Shown here piece by piece: positions 25,334 to 34,181 of a DNA stretch of 39,271 bases. How positions within the stretch are numbered: position 1 is the first letter of the stretch; each line of letters starts with the position of its first letter. Source of the stretch: Laspinema sp. D2d (lineage in GTDB: Bacteria > Cyanobacteriota > Cyanobacteriia > Cyanobacteriales > Laspinemataceae); NCBI RefSeq assembly GCF_025370755.1, contig NZ_JAMXFC010000004.1:1-39271 (forward strand), written 5' to 3'. The translations under genes and the position numbers were made by a program. The notes beneath the pieces are model-generated. The model had not been told where the DNA came from. It was given only the letters and a program-made list of their open reading frames with translations, and did no database searches.

Positions 25334-26128
25334 TCATTCCGAGCGAAATTCATACACCTCTTGAATCACTTGCACCCAACCCTGGGCTAAGGATTCCCAA
25401 ATGCGATCGCCCTTCTCTTTCGTCGCTGCTGTCCCATCCCCCATCACCCCACTCTTACTGATTTGATGGGTTAACCAAGCAAAGGTTAATGACCCTTTTG
25501 TTCCTAACAAACTCCCTTCTGGACGTTCTGGGGGATATTCCGCCACGGCCTTTTCCATCTTCACCCAATTCGGCAGAACTGCTAACATTAAGCTCGTTTC
25601 TGCATCCCCTGCGTGCATTCCCAACCTCCGCTCTTTTTCAGAAATAAGCGCTTTACTTTCATTGGGAACTCGCCAAGTAAATAGGGGAAATACCCTCAAA
25701 TCTGGATACTTCGCTGTTAAATCCTGAGCCGCAATTTCCACGACTTGCGGTTGACCGCCATGAGAATTCATGAACACTAATTTTCTAAATCCTGCCCGAT
25801 AAAGGCTCTCCCCAATCTCCATTAAGGTCGATAAAAGCGTCTGAATACTCAAACTAATCGTCCCCGGAAAATTGCCATGTTCATTAGATTTTCCATAATA
25901 TAACGGCGGCAAAGCATAGGCGGGAATTTCCGGACTCAATTGTTCCAAAGCTTTTCCTAAAACCGCCATACTAATCGCACTATCAACAATTACAGGCAAA
26001 TGAGGACCATGTTGTTCGATCGCCCCCAAAGGTTGAATCACCACAACATTCCCTTTGTCTGGCATCGCCGCAATATCCGTCCAACTTAGATAGGCAAAAA
26101 AACGCTCAGGGGGGATGAAGCCGTGCAT
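25334..26128 (-). CDS. Creatininase-family amidohydrolase
   Basis: Metal-dependent hydrolase of the creatininase/FAPy-deformylase-like family, 264 residues from the chosen start. Metal and catalytic motifs are GAIEQHGPHLPVIVDS (Glu38, His40, Asp49), NSHGGQPQ (His123) and MHAGDAETSL (His172, Glu177). The substrate is not predictable; family members act on creatinine, mycofactocin precursors and formylated pyrimidines. The ATG at 26128 is preferred because the open frame further upstream (to 26236) is only translated minisatellite, reading (S/P/L)-rich repeats. Neither start has a recognisable ribosome-binding site, so the G-rich/C-rich repeat may have separated the gene from its original leader. 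Confidence 0.85.
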   Translation of the reverse strand: MHGFIPPERFFAYLSWTDIAAMPDKGNVVVIQPLGAIEQHGPHLPVIVDSAISMAVLGKALEQLSPEIPAYALPPLYYGKSNEHGNFPGTISLSIQTLLSTLMEIGESLYRAGFRKLVFMNSHGGQPQVVEIAAQDLTAKYPDLRVFPLFTWRVPNESKALISEKERRLGMHAGDAETSLMLAVLPNWVKMEKAVAEYPPERPEGSLLGTKGSLTFAWLTHQISKSGVMGDGTAATKEKGDRIWESLAQGWVQVIQEVYEFRSE

Positions 26129-26344
26129 GGGGGATGGGGGGGATGGGGGAGATAGGGGAGATAGGGGAGATGGGGGAGATGGGGGAGATGGGGGAGATGG
26201 GGGGATGGGGGAGATAGGGGAGATGTTCAACGTCACGACTTCAGTCGTTATCCCTCCTCCCCATCCTCCCCATCCTCCCCATCCTCCCCATCCTCCCCAT
26301 CTCCCCCATCTTCCCTATCTCCCATCATTCTTCCATCTTCCCAA
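26128..26344. repeat. Inverted G-rich/C-rich minisatellite element, copy 1
   Basis: Left arm (26128-26223): many 8-10-bp units of the form ggggagat, gggggagat or gggggat. Right arm (about 26251-26344): cctccccat and related units, the complement of the left arm. The arms flank a core with gatgttcaa, then acgacttcagtcgt (stem ACGAC/GTCGT, loop TTCA). The whole could form a giant hairpin, and the left arm could form G-quadruplexes. It sits exactly between two minus-strand genes, covering the C-terminal codons of one and the possible leader of the other. A second copy starts at 39174. Confidence 0.85.
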
Positions 26345-27239
26345 TCAATCGTCCCCGATGGGATGTGGCGCGTAAGAAGGAGAGTAATTCTCGATTAACC
26401 AGATGGGGAACTTCCTGCTGGATCCAGTGACCGCAATGGGGAACCAACTTGAGTTGAAACGGAGCTTTAATTAGGCGATCAAATCCATCGGTTAACTTAT
26501 TGCTCAAAAACGAATCTTCTTCTCCCCACAATACCAGGGTGGGTGCAGTGACATAATGGGGCGATCGCCCTAAGTTCTGTACCCAATTCAAGGGAGACAT
26601 CAGTTGGCGATAATAATTAATCGCCGCAGAGAGCACTCCCGGTTTTTCCAATGCTTCCTGATAAATCTTAGTCAGTTCCGAGGTAAACGCCCCTTTGCGG
26701 ATCGCTTGTTCCTGAAACACTTTTTTGACAAAATCCTTTAAGTTTTGCTGAATCAACCACTCCGGGACTCCTGGAACCTGAAATGCCAGGACATACCAAC
26801 TGCGGCGGAGTTGATCCACATTGCTTCCCATTGCCTGTAACCACTGTTGGGGGTGGGGTGCATTTAAAATCGCCAAGCGATCGAGGCAATTGGGAAAGCG
26901 TTCAGCCAGGTGCCAGGCGATCGCCCCTCCCCAATCATGACCCACAATATGGGCCTTGACGTATCCTAAACTTTCAATTAACCCTTTAATATCTGCACTT
27001 AACGTATCCAGATCGTAGCCACTATCAGGCTTATCCGAATCGTTATAGCCGCGCAGATCTGGAACGACTACCTTAAAATATCGAGAAAGCGCCGGGATTT
27101 GATAGCGCCAGGAATACCAAAATTCCGGAAATCCGTGCAAGAGGAGAACGAGTTCCCCTTGTCCTTGGGACACGCAGTGCAAGCGGATCCGGTTCGTTTC
27201 AACATAATGATGTTCCCAAGTAGCTTCTAGGGCGGTCAT
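26325..27239 (-). CDS. Alpha/beta hydrolase, epoxide hydrolase-like
   Basis: Enzyme of 304 residues of the epoxide hydrolase/haloalkane dehalogenase type of alpha/beta hydrolase. The oxyanion motif is HGFPEFW (residues 35-41). The nucleophile is Asp102 in VGHDWGGAIAW. A cap domain follows (about 130-225), the acid is probably Asp242 in LWGEEDSFL, and the base is His271 in HCGHW. The Asp nucleophile with HGFPE favours epoxide hydrolase over esterase. The cap Tyr residues needed for epoxide opening are plausible (around NYYRQL) but not proven. The last codons lie in the minisatellite, and the sequence before ATG (an A-run on the coding strand) has no ribosome-binding site. Confidence 0.85.
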   Translation of the reverse strand: MTALEATWEHHYVETNRIRLHCVSQGQGELVLLLHGFPEFWYSWRYQIPALSRYFKVVVPDLRGYNDSDKPDSGYDLDTLSADIKGLIESLGYVKAHIVGHDWGGAIAWHLAERFPNCLDRLAILNAPHPQQWLQAMGSNVDQLRRSWYVLAFQVPGVPEWLIQQNLKDFVKKVFQEQAIRKGAFTSELTKIYQEALEKPGVLSAAINYYRQLMSPLNWVQNLGRSPHYVTAPTLVLWGEEDSFLSNKLTDGFDRLIKAPFQLKLVPHCGHWIQQEVPHLVNRELLSFLRATSHRGRLIGKMEE

Positions 27240-27467
27240 ATTTTTTTTGCAAACTGGCTGTGTGGATCGCGAAACGTCAATTTAAGCCAGATAAACCCCA
27301 GGAGCGCTCGTTACCGTGGCGTTTGTCGTTCCGTCCTTTCAGCCTAACATTTTTCAGCCCCAAAAAAATTAGCCCGCTCTCTCATCGTAAACCCGATGTT
27401 CTCCTGATCGACCCCCAGGAGATTGAGATATCGGGTTCCCTTCAAGGGCGAGCCTAGACCAGTGTTG

Positions 27468-27830
27468 CTACACAAGCTGCTCATTTACGTCTTCCACTGC
27501 CAGATCAGGCTGGTCTGGAATGACTCTCATTTGACATTTGACCAGGTTGGCGAGTTCTTGAAGCTGGGCAATTGCTTCTGCGCCCTCTAATTTCATTAAT
27601 TCGCGATCGTCGCGCATTTCTGTCCAGGTAATCCCGTAGTCCGACACCAAAAACCGAATCAAGTGATCTTCTCCTAGGCTCACCATAAAAGAGGCGCTGT
27701 TCATTTGCCCTCCGCAGGTATAGCAAGAGGCTAGGTAACCGCGACGCTCTAGCACGATCGCTAGGGCTTGCAGGTTCATGACGAGATCCTTGACAAATTG
27801 ACGGTGCTGTTCGGCGAGTCTGATAAACAC
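27468..27830 (-). CDS. DUF1815 family protein
   Basis: Small cyanobacterium-specific protein of 120 residues that I recognise as DUF1815 from its highly conserved run: MFIRLAEQHRQFVKDLVMN, GYLASCYTCGGQMNSASFMV, LIRFLVSDYGITWTEMRD. Function is unknown. The start codon is GTG (27828-27830), supported by AGGAGAAA upstream. A CYTC pair of Cys could bind metal or be redox active; that is speculation. It lies on the same strand as the upstream hydrolase genes, but the more than 200-bp gap suggests its own transcript. Confidence 0.85.
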   Translation of the reverse strand: MFIRLAEQHRQFVKDLVMNLQALAIVLERRGYLASCYTCGGQMNSASFMVSLGEDHLIRFLVSDYGITWTEMRDDRELMKLEGAEAIAQLQELANLVKCQMRVIPDQPDLAVEDVNEQLV

Positions 27831-28324
27831 TTACTTTCTCCTATCACCACACCACAGTTTAGAACTTTTTAATGTTTTTTTTAGATTTGACCTCCTCCTG
27901 GAGTCGATATAATATGTAGGGCCCCATCTGTCCAATGGTAATCCAATTGTAAACAGCCAACGGAAGGGATGCCACTAAGTTAACGTGATTCACCCGTCCG
28001 AGGAGGTATCCGTTACAACACTTGATAGTTGGATAGGTCATAGATTCAGCAGAATTCCAGGGTTTTCCGGAGTGCTTCCACCTGCCTAGATTGACCCAAA
28101 ATTTCCTAAAACCTATGGAGGCTGGCTGGCCTACGGCGATCGCCCATGCGAATAGGAAATTCTTATCAGAGTGATTAGATAATTGTTTGAGAGATTCTCA
28201 ATCCTGAGATTGTCTAAGCGGGGTAAGGACCCCGTTAGCCTCCATACCAATCGACCTCTCGGGATGCCACTCGGTACAGAGATTCCACGTTACATCGCCC
28301 CTAAATTCGGTTGAAACCGTCAAT
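27831..28324. other. Intergenic region between DUF1815 and DUF2839 genes
   Basis: A weak minus-strand frame of 60 codons (27859-28041, MTYPTIKCCNGYLLG... start, Lys-rich end) has no ribosome-binding site and is not recognised. The rest holds the structured segment at 28114-28246 and one HIP1 site. Confidence 0.45.
28114..28246. ncRNA. Candidate structured RNA
   Basis: TATGGAGGCT (28114-28123) and AGCCTCCATA (28237-28246) are a perfect 10-bp inverted repeat. They enclose a hairpin TCTCA-atcc-TGAGA (about 28196-28209) and a GC-rich hairpin CGGGGT-aagg-ACCCCG (28219-28234). Nested stems closed by a long-range helix are typical of a folded RNA. No known family was recognised, and the strand cannot be decided. 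Confidence 0.35.
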
Positions 28325-28537
28325 TTAGTTCACTTCCCACCAACCCAGTGAAGGGCCAATGAAGCGAACAATTAACCAAGCCACAATCAAAAAACCAATG
28401 CCGAACCAACTTCCTTGGACGGTCCACTTCACAAACTGTTCGGATTGACTTTTAGTAATCGGCAACCAAGGGACGATTCTAGGCTCTTTGCCATACTGAT
28501 CTCCGAGCGTTGACTTGCGACGTTTTGCTTCACCCAT
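28325..28537 (-). CDS. DUF2839 family small membrane protein
   Basis: Cyanobacterium-specific protein of 70 residues recognised as DUF2839: the N-terminus MGEAKRRKSTLGDQYG and the segment PWLPITKSQSEQFVKWT are characteristic. One transmembrane helix follows (about 45-63, WFGIGFLIVAWLIVRFIGP), with a short tail. Function unknown; likely a single-pass inner or thylakoid membrane protein with a basic cytoplasmic N-terminus. No strong ribosome-binding site before ATG. Confidence 0.85.
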   Translation of the reverse strand: MGEAKRRKSTLGDQYGKEPRIVPWLPITKSQSEQFVKWTVQGSWFGIGFLIVAWLIVRFIGPSLGWWEVN

Positions 28538-29502
28538 AGTAAAGAGAGTAGAAATGGTAGAATTTCAATTGAGCTAACGGATCCAGTGGGAAAGCCCCCG
28601 CCCTCATGCCCAGCATCCAGGTTAGGCTGATGATTTCATTCCCCGTTGCTATCGAAAGGAACCGGCCCGTTGCGAGTCTTCGTGCCGAAGAGGATGAGGA
28701 TTTGATAGCAACCCTCTGAATATTAACTTGATTTCCTACCCGATCGCTCACTTTTGTTGCCAAACTTTACTTAGTCTTTCAGTTTCAATAGCCTGGGCCT
28801 TCGCGGTAGAGAGGTGATCCATCTGACGCCAAACCGGGGTTGGACCCTAAGAAGGTTGCTTTTTTCGTAGAGATTGGGTCAATTAACTCGGTTTTTCATC
28901 TCGACTGTACCGATGCCCTAGGATAGGATTTCCTGACAAAGCCCTAACGGATGGACTGCCTAGGGATCAGTCCCCTCCCGGTTGCCCCCTCTGTCTTGGA
29001 AAACCAGATAGGAAAGACCCCATTACCAAAGGAGGGGAGCAAAAAAGGATTTGAGGATGATCCCCTTCCTTGGTAGCATCAAATCTAAGTCATGGGATTT
29101 GGTCAGTGGATGAACATCCAGAAATTCAATCGGTTCAAGGAGGTGATTCACCTGAGTAACAGATCTCTCTCGATAGAACAGAATCCAGCCTTATTCGGTA
29201 GCCCGGTGAGCCAAGCATTTGTCTCATCTGGGTGTTCTATTATGAGAAGTTATCCTCAAAGCCAACCCGAACCGGGCTGGAAACAAGATGTTGTACTGTT
29301 GCCAGGTCGGGAAGGATTGACTCGCAAACCTGATCAGGGCGATCGCCCCTATCAATCCCACCCGAGAAAAGTCCAAAGAATTCTGGTATTTCCGGGGTGG
29401 AACAGGAACCGCTTGAGACCGCGTACCTGGGGTAGAATCACCCCCCCTTTATCCGCTATCATTCCAGACTTGCTTGGCGATGTTCAGGTGTGCTCAGCGT
29501 AA
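28538..29502. other. Non-coding region upstream of DUF2839 and the beta-CASP gene
   Basis: Probably the divergent promoter region for both neighbours. GTTGCTATC (28645-28653) and GATAGCAAC (28704-28712) form a 9-bp closing stem around TCTTCG-tgc-CGAAGA (28677-28691). An aaggaggtgattcacct motif with an AGGTGA/TCACCT dyad lies at about 29139-29155. Two open frames (28530-28763 minus; 29092-29502 plus) have atypical composition and are not considered genes. Confidence 0.5.
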
Positions 29503-31182
29503 ATGGATCAGCTTGAATGTTTACCCTATAGTGTCGGTCATGGAGATGAGGGCGTCTCCTTACAGGTGCGGATGGGACCCTATCGCATCCTCCTTGACTG
29601 TGGCATCAGAGATATCTCACCCTTACAAGCGGGTTTAGAGAAAAAGGGCAGTGGCCCTGGATCCCTACCGGCAGATTTAGTGCTGGTCTCTCATGCTCAT
29701 GCCGATCATGCCCAGGGTTTATGGGACCTGCATCAAGCATTCCCCCAATTACCAATTTATGCCAGTGAAGTCACGACGGAACTCCTGCCCCTGAACTGGC
29801 CCGGGGGAGAACGCGATCGCTTAAGATTTTGTCAAGCCTTACCTTGGCGCACTCCAGTCGAATTTCTGGATGGATTGACCGCTGAATTATTTCCCGCTGG
29901 TCATCTCCCCGGGGCAGCGGCTATTTTATTGAGCTATACCCCCACCCCCTCTGGGCGATCGCCTCAACCGCCCCGACCCTATACCCTGCTTTATACGGGA
30001 GATTTTTTCCTTTCCAATTCTCGCTTAGTGGAAGGATTACCCCTCGATGAACTGCGGGGATTAGATCCCGATGTGCTGATTGTCGAAGGGAGTTATGGAA
30101 CCTCGCGGTTTCCCCATCGCCGATCGCAGGAAAACCAACTGGCTGAACGCATTGAACGGGCGATCGCCCAGGGTCAATCCGTCCTCCTTCCCACTCCCAC
30201 CGTGGGTTTAGGTCAAGAAATCCTCATGCTGCTGCGGAGTCATCACCAATTCACCGGGCGGGATCTGGATATTTGGGTTGAAGGAACCGTTGCTGATGCT
30301 TGTGATATTTATTTAGAACTCCTGCCCCAACTCCCCGCCTCAGTCCAAAACTTTGCCCGCCATCAACCCTTATTTTGGGACGAACGGATCCGTCCGAGGG
30401 TGCGTCGCTTATTCCCTGAGCACCATTCCGAACTAGCAAAAGGTCCTTGTGTCCTGCTTACGGAATTAAGCAGCAACCTCAAAAATTTTGAGGGAGGCGA
30501 TCGCCAACCCTGGTTGATTTTACTCCCCGAATATCCCGGACAACCTCAGCGCTATAACCCAGAGTCCTTATTTGCCCATCTCCCCGAGTCCCGCTTTACC
30601 CTGGAAACCTATTTACTCGCCCAACATTGTGACGGCAATAGCACCACCCAACTCATTCATAATTTACATCCCCAGCACGTCGTCTTTATCCACGGTTCCC
30701 CCGCCTATCTAGCGGACTTGACCAACTTGGATGAACTCCGCAACCGTTATCACCTACATACTCCAGAAGCGGGGAATCTAGTCGAACTCCCGATCGGCGA
30801 GACGATTTTGCAACCCGTGACCCCTGCGGAAATTTATCCGGGAGAACTCACGGAACATCCAGGCAGCGTTACCCTTTCCCTATCCCAAACCTTGGCATTA
30901 GATCCCCGTTGGCAAAAGTTTTCTGATACGGGGTTAATCGAAGCACGGTGGCAGGGTGAGGAATTAGTGGTGCGTGGGGTTTCTCAACGAGAATTGCTCT
31001 CCCAAGGGAGTGCCGCCCGCGTCAATGCGAATATAGAATGTTGCGGAAACTGTCGGTATTATCGGGGCCAGCGTTGTTGGAATCAGATTTCCCCGTTATT
31101 TGGGTTTAAGGTGACTCCCGATGGCTATTGTCCCGCCTTCGAGGCGGCGATGGTTCCACCCGTTTCGCCGCCCGGTTTGTAA
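29503..31182 (+). CDS. Metallo-beta-lactamase/beta-CASP family hydrolase with Cys-rich tail
   Basis: Protein of 559 residues of the MBL-fold beta-CASP group (RNase J/CPSF73-like, RNA-processing nucleases). Zinc motif 2 is SHAHADHAQ (His64, His66, Asp68, His69). A further motif is GHLPGAAAILL, and the Asp motif is LLYTGDFF. The beta-CASP domain starts at DVLIVEGSYGTSRFPHR and includes SVLLPTPTVGLGQE; VVFIHGSP lies near the end. A C-terminal module (about 510-550) has CCGNCRYYRGQRCWN and GYCPAFE, a probable zinc ribbon-like site. It is much more like the cyanobacterial MBL proteins of unknown role than RNase J itself, so RNA cleavage is only inferred. The ATG follows a TAA directly; no clear ribosome-binding site. 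Confidence 0.85.
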   Translation: MDQLECLPYSVGHGDEGVSLQVRMGPYRILLDCGIRDISPLQAGLEKKGSGPGSLPADLVLVSHAHADHAQGLWDLHQAFPQLPIYASEVTTELLPLNWPGGERDRLRFCQALPWRTPVEFLDGLTAELFPAGHLPGAAAILLSYTPTPSGRSPQPPRPYTLLYTGDFFLSNSRLVEGLPLDELRGLDPDVLIVEGSYGTSRFPHRRSQENQLAERIERAIAQGQSVLLPTPTVGLGQEILMLLRSHHQFTGRDLDIWVEGTVADACDIYLELLPQLPASVQNFARHQPLFWDERIRPRVRRLFPEHHSELAKGPCVLLTELSSNLKNFEGGDRQPWLILLPEYPGQPQRYNPESLFAHLPESRFTLETYLLAQHCDGNSTTQLIHNLHPQHVVFIHGSPAYLADLTNLDELRNRYHLHTPEAGNLVELPIGETILQPVTPAEIYPGELTEHPGSVTLSLSQTLALDPRWQKFSDTGLIEARWQGEELVVRGVSQRELLSQGSAARVNANIECCGNCRYYRGQRCWNQISPLFGFKVTPDGYCPAFEAAMVPPVSPPGL

Positions 31183-31238
31183 GGCATAACCGGATCAAGT
31201 TAATACCCAATGCAGGGTCAGGCTTTAGGTCCAAAATT

Positions 31239-31273
31239 ATAGCCTTAAGTACCCCAGTGGCACTTAAGGCTAT
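31239..31273. terminator. Perfect 12-bp hairpin after the beta-CASP gene
   Basis: ATAGCCTTAAGT and ACTTAAGGCTAT flank an 11-nt loop, 57 bp after the stop codon. There is no T-run directly after it. It may end transcription or protect the 3' end. Confidence 0.55.
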
Positions 31274-31478
31274 GATTAACAACTTGTTGTTCTAAGGATT
31301 TTTAACGATCGCCTCGGTCCAGCAGAGGGGAGGGGAGAAGAAACCAGGTTTCCTACCCGTTAATGGGGATGACCTCAGTTAGAGGTAAACAAAAACCCGG
31401 TTTATTGTACTGCTGAACATAAGCGATCGCCCGGTGACCTGGAAACCGTAGGGTTTAAGGCAAAACCGACTGTTGAGA

Positions 31479-31790
31479 TTATTCTTGATTCAAGTCGGGA
31501 GAGCGTTTGGGAATTTGTTCGGCTTCGGGACAGTCATCTGATACCAAAGGTTCCACATTCCCTCGCGAAACGCAGGCAATTTTTTGGCTAACGGCACCGA
31601 TGCTTTCGAGGCGAAACATCTCTTCCCAGGAAGAGAGTTCATCTTCTTCATCAGTTTCATAGCGGATGGTGACTAAATCTCCTTCGATGTCAAGAATGCG
31701 AACACCGTCAATCCAACGCTGCTGATCCCGCAAGAAAATACTGACTTCACGACCATCGCAACAGAATTGATAAATCTTGCGGTGTAGCAT
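31479..31790 (-). CDS. DUF6679-like conserved cyanobacterial protein
   Basis: Small soluble protein of 103 residues. The conserved body is MLHRKIYQFCCDGREVSIFL, DQQRWIDGVRILDIEGDLVTIRYETDEED, SWEEMFRLESIGAV and VEPLVSDDCPEAEQIPKR, which I associate with the cyanobacterial family DUF6679. Function unknown; the beta-rich pattern suggests a small barrel-like fold. The ATG at 31790 is chosen over the longer open frame (to 31922) because AGGAGAAG lies just ahead of it and the conserved part begins there. Confidence 0.8.
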   Translation of the reverse strand: MLHRKIYQFCCDGREVSIFLRDQQRWIDGVRILDIEGDLVTIRYETDEEDELSSWEEMFRLESIGAVSQKIACVSRGNVEPLVSDDCPEAEQIPKRSPDLNQE

Positions 31791-32462
31791 AGGTGGCTTC
31801 TCCTGAGCAAATAATTTTTCAATTGCTAAATCGTATTTCTCACCAAAGCGAGAATGCCCCGGCGATCGCACCAGTTCCCCAAAGTGAGGGTGGGACCGGG
31901 ATGGGGTTCCGATTGTTTCCATAATGCATGGCTTGAGTTGAACTGTTCCACCTCGGGGTTGATGGCTACCGATTTAATTTGACAGTGTAGCTTGAAAACC
32001 CGTCAATATTGCTCGCAATGTACCAATCCCAATTAAATATCGCCCTCGCCGAGGGGGGATATCGGAGCGAGAAATTGATAAAAGCTCGAATTTTGAAACA
32101 GGGGGCGAACAAAAGTTAGGTGGGAAGGGGATTTTAACTAAGGATTGTACGATCGTCCGACGGTTTTTAGGGGCGGGTCCGGTTGCCGTCTCTCCCCCTC
32201 CTGTTGCGATCGCCCCCGTTAGGAACTCGATCCAGTTAGGCAGGGTGGGCCTCAAGGCTGGCCCGTTCGGGTCAGTTCGAGGGATTGACTTGGGTAACTG
32301 ACCCCTAACTCGGTGCCTGGACGCTTTAATCAACTCGAATAATTAGGTAGCTTCTTTTTCCTATTGTACCGATTTTCAGTCATTCTGAGACAACTCCCTC
32401 AAAGAAAGAACCTAGAATTTCCAGCACACCGGGGTTCTGAACGGTCTGGGTTTCACCCCCAG
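31791..32462. other. Intergenic region upstream of the DUF6679-like gene
   Basis: No convincing gene. An open frame of 119 codons on the minus strand (31974-32333) shows no recognisable domain and no ribosome-binding site. A few HIP1-type sites are present. Promoters for the small gene are expected here, but none is clear. Confidence 0.5.
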
Positions 32463-33329
32463 TTATGGCGAATGCTCTAGGCTGTCTGGGGTTCCCACAA
32501 AGAACCGGCGATGTTTTTGGGTCTGTTCTAGGGCCTCAGTCAAGGCATTCCAGTCTTCTGACTCGATCGCCCCAATGAACTCGTTGAGTTGATCCCGATA
32601 GGCATAGAGCGATCGCAAAACTTCTTTTCGGTTGTACTGCGCCATCATCACCCCTAACTCAGGATTCCCCCCACCAACTCGGCTGGTATCCCGAAAGCCA
32701 CTACTCGCAAGCTGTTGGGCCAATTTCAGGCGACTCCCTACAGGTTCCTTCATACAGGCGGAGATTAAACTTGCCGAAATCATCACCGGCAAATGAGAAA
32801 TCCAAGCGACGGCACAATCATGGTCTTCCGGGCTGCATTGGTAGACCTGGGACCCCAGAGAGCGAGCTAACTCCGTCACGGTTTCTACGGCGCTATCCGG
32901 GGTATTTTCCGTGGGGGTAATCACATAAGGACGTCCGACAAATAAATCAGGCACTGCCGCATCCAGTCCGCTTTCTGCTGTCCCCGCCATTGGATGCGCT
33001 GGGACAAAGTTGCGCCATAAAGGAGTAAGCGCTTCGACCACAGGCATTTTCACCGAGCCCACATCCGTTATGATAGCGGTAGGGTTGAGATGGGGGACAA
33101 GTCGTTCTACGGTCCATGCGATCGCGGCGATCGGCGTGCATATAAATACTACTTCGGCGTTTGCCATCAGGGTCATCTCTACATCTGCCTCATCCACGAT
33201 TTGGCGCGTTACAGCTTCCTGGCAAGTTTGGAGGCGACGGGATACCCCTAAAATGCGGTGACCCCGCGATCGCAAATCCAACGCCAAGGAACCTCCAATT
33301 AAACCCAAACCCACAATTCCAACGTTCAT
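32463..33329 (-). CDS. tyrA: Arogenate/prephenate dehydrogenase (TyrA)
   Basis: Oxidative decarboxylation step of tyrosine synthesis, converting arogenate (usual in cyanobacteria) or prephenate with NAD(P)+. The 288-residue protein has an N-terminal Rossmann fold with GLGLIGGSLA (7-16), ICTPIAA, the conserved TDVGSVK, HPMAGTAESG (His112) and a helical C-terminal half containing WISHLPVM (His179) and FRDTSRVGGG. No ACT or chorismate-mutase domain is fused. The ATG at 33329 is chosen rather than the frame's first ATG (33422), because the Rossmann motif normally begins within a few residues and a weak AAGAG lies upstream. Confidence 0.9.
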   Translation of the reverse strand: MNVGIVGLGLIGGSLALDLRSRGHRILGVSRRLQTCQEAVTRQIVDEADVEMTLMANAEVVFICTPIAAIAWTVERLVPHLNPTAIITDVGSVKMPVVEALTPLWRNFVPAHPMAGTAESGLDAAVPDLFVGRPYVITPTENTPDSAVETVTELARSLGSQVYQCSPEDHDCAVAWISHLPVMISASLISACMKEPVGSRLKLAQQLASSGFRDTSRVGGGNPELGVMMAQYNRKEVLRSLYAYRDQLNEFIGAIESEDWNALTEALEQTQKHRRFFVGTPDSLEHSP

Positions 33330-34181
33330 CGGCTCTTTATAATCCCTAAATTCCGACTTATTATGACCCCAGTTGGCTGCTTCCGAATCCCATCGCCATT
33401 TCCCAGAACCGAGGGGACCCATTTGGGTCCAGTCCGTGAGAAGGGAACCCGCTAAAATTCATTCCAGTTACAACTCGGCGATCGCCTTACCCCTAAAGGG
33501 GAATCATCCACCGATTGCTCATCTAAAATACCGCTCCCTAGAACCCCGAAACCAAGGTAGGAAGACAACCCCGGTTCTGAAGCACACCCGGCTAATCAGC
33601 AACCCATCGGGTCGGTGAAACCGGGTAACCGTCCTCTTTATTTAATAGACTTCTTACAACATTCTCTCAAGCCGATGGGCGTTTTTAAAGGGGGGAAAGG
33701 GGGAGCAATCTGGTATTTTGCAAGAAGTCTAATCCGATACCGACGCCCTAAAAATCAGTTGTGCCAGGGTTCCCGATTCACTATCCAGCAATTCCTACGG
33801 GTTTTTGACCTCTGGCTGGTTTAATCTTTTCCTCCTTCAACAGGGAGGGGAATGACCCGATAACCTGTGAGGGTCAAAATGGTGAATCGCCTCGGGAGCA
33901 ATTGGGAAGATTGAGGGTCAGAAAATGTTACAGTGAGTCGATCTGCCGGTGTTCTGGTGGGAGTTATCCCGCTGGGTGCGTTTGGTGATTTTGTGATGGC
34001 GATCACCCGACCCTTGCAATGGTAGGGAACAGTGCCTCCCGTAGTTTTGAACCCAGGGAACAATTCCCAACGACTCAGCAGTACCACAAGCGGGGACTTT
34101 CCTCTCGCGATCGCTCTTCCGCTAGGATGGTAATGCAAGCGTGCTATCACCGTAAAGTCCCGCTGTTCTCAGGGTGCCCCG
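33330..34181. other. Intergenic region upstream of the pentapeptide genes
   Basis: About 850 bp with no credible gene. It contains a hairpin GGACCC-attt-GGGTCC (about 33416-33431) and the 86-bp MITE-like element at 33646-33731. A minus-strand open frame (33821-34150) is unrecognised and rejected. A weak cagggtg lies about 10 nt before the ATG at 34182. Confidence 0.5.
33646..33731. mobile_element. MITE-like element with TA target duplication
   Basis: Imperfect terminal inverted repeats: gacttcttacaacatt on the left (from 33648) and its counterpart gacttcttgcaaaatac read inward from 33729 on the right. Both are bounded by TA (33646-33647 and 33730-33731). The 86-bp length, lack of coding capacity and TA duplication fit a non-autonomous IS630/Tc1-type element. 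A related end sequence occurs alone at 20613-20628. No transposase of this type is in the window. Confidence 0.55.

Noticed and set aside
26128-26344. CRISPR array or direct-repeat locus
   Set aside because: Units are 8-10 bp without spacers and the two arms are inverted; this is a minisatellite, not CRISPR.
27859-28041. 60-codon frame, minus strand
   Set aside because: Unrecognised, no ribosome-binding site; mentioned only within the intergenic entry.
29092-29502. 136-codon frame abutting the beta-CASP gene
   Set aside because: Arg/Pro/Ser-rich translation without domain; abutting stop and start codons look coincidental.
31974-32333. 119-codon frame, minus strand
   Set aside because: No motif, no ribosome-binding site, composition typical of non-coding GC-rich DNA.
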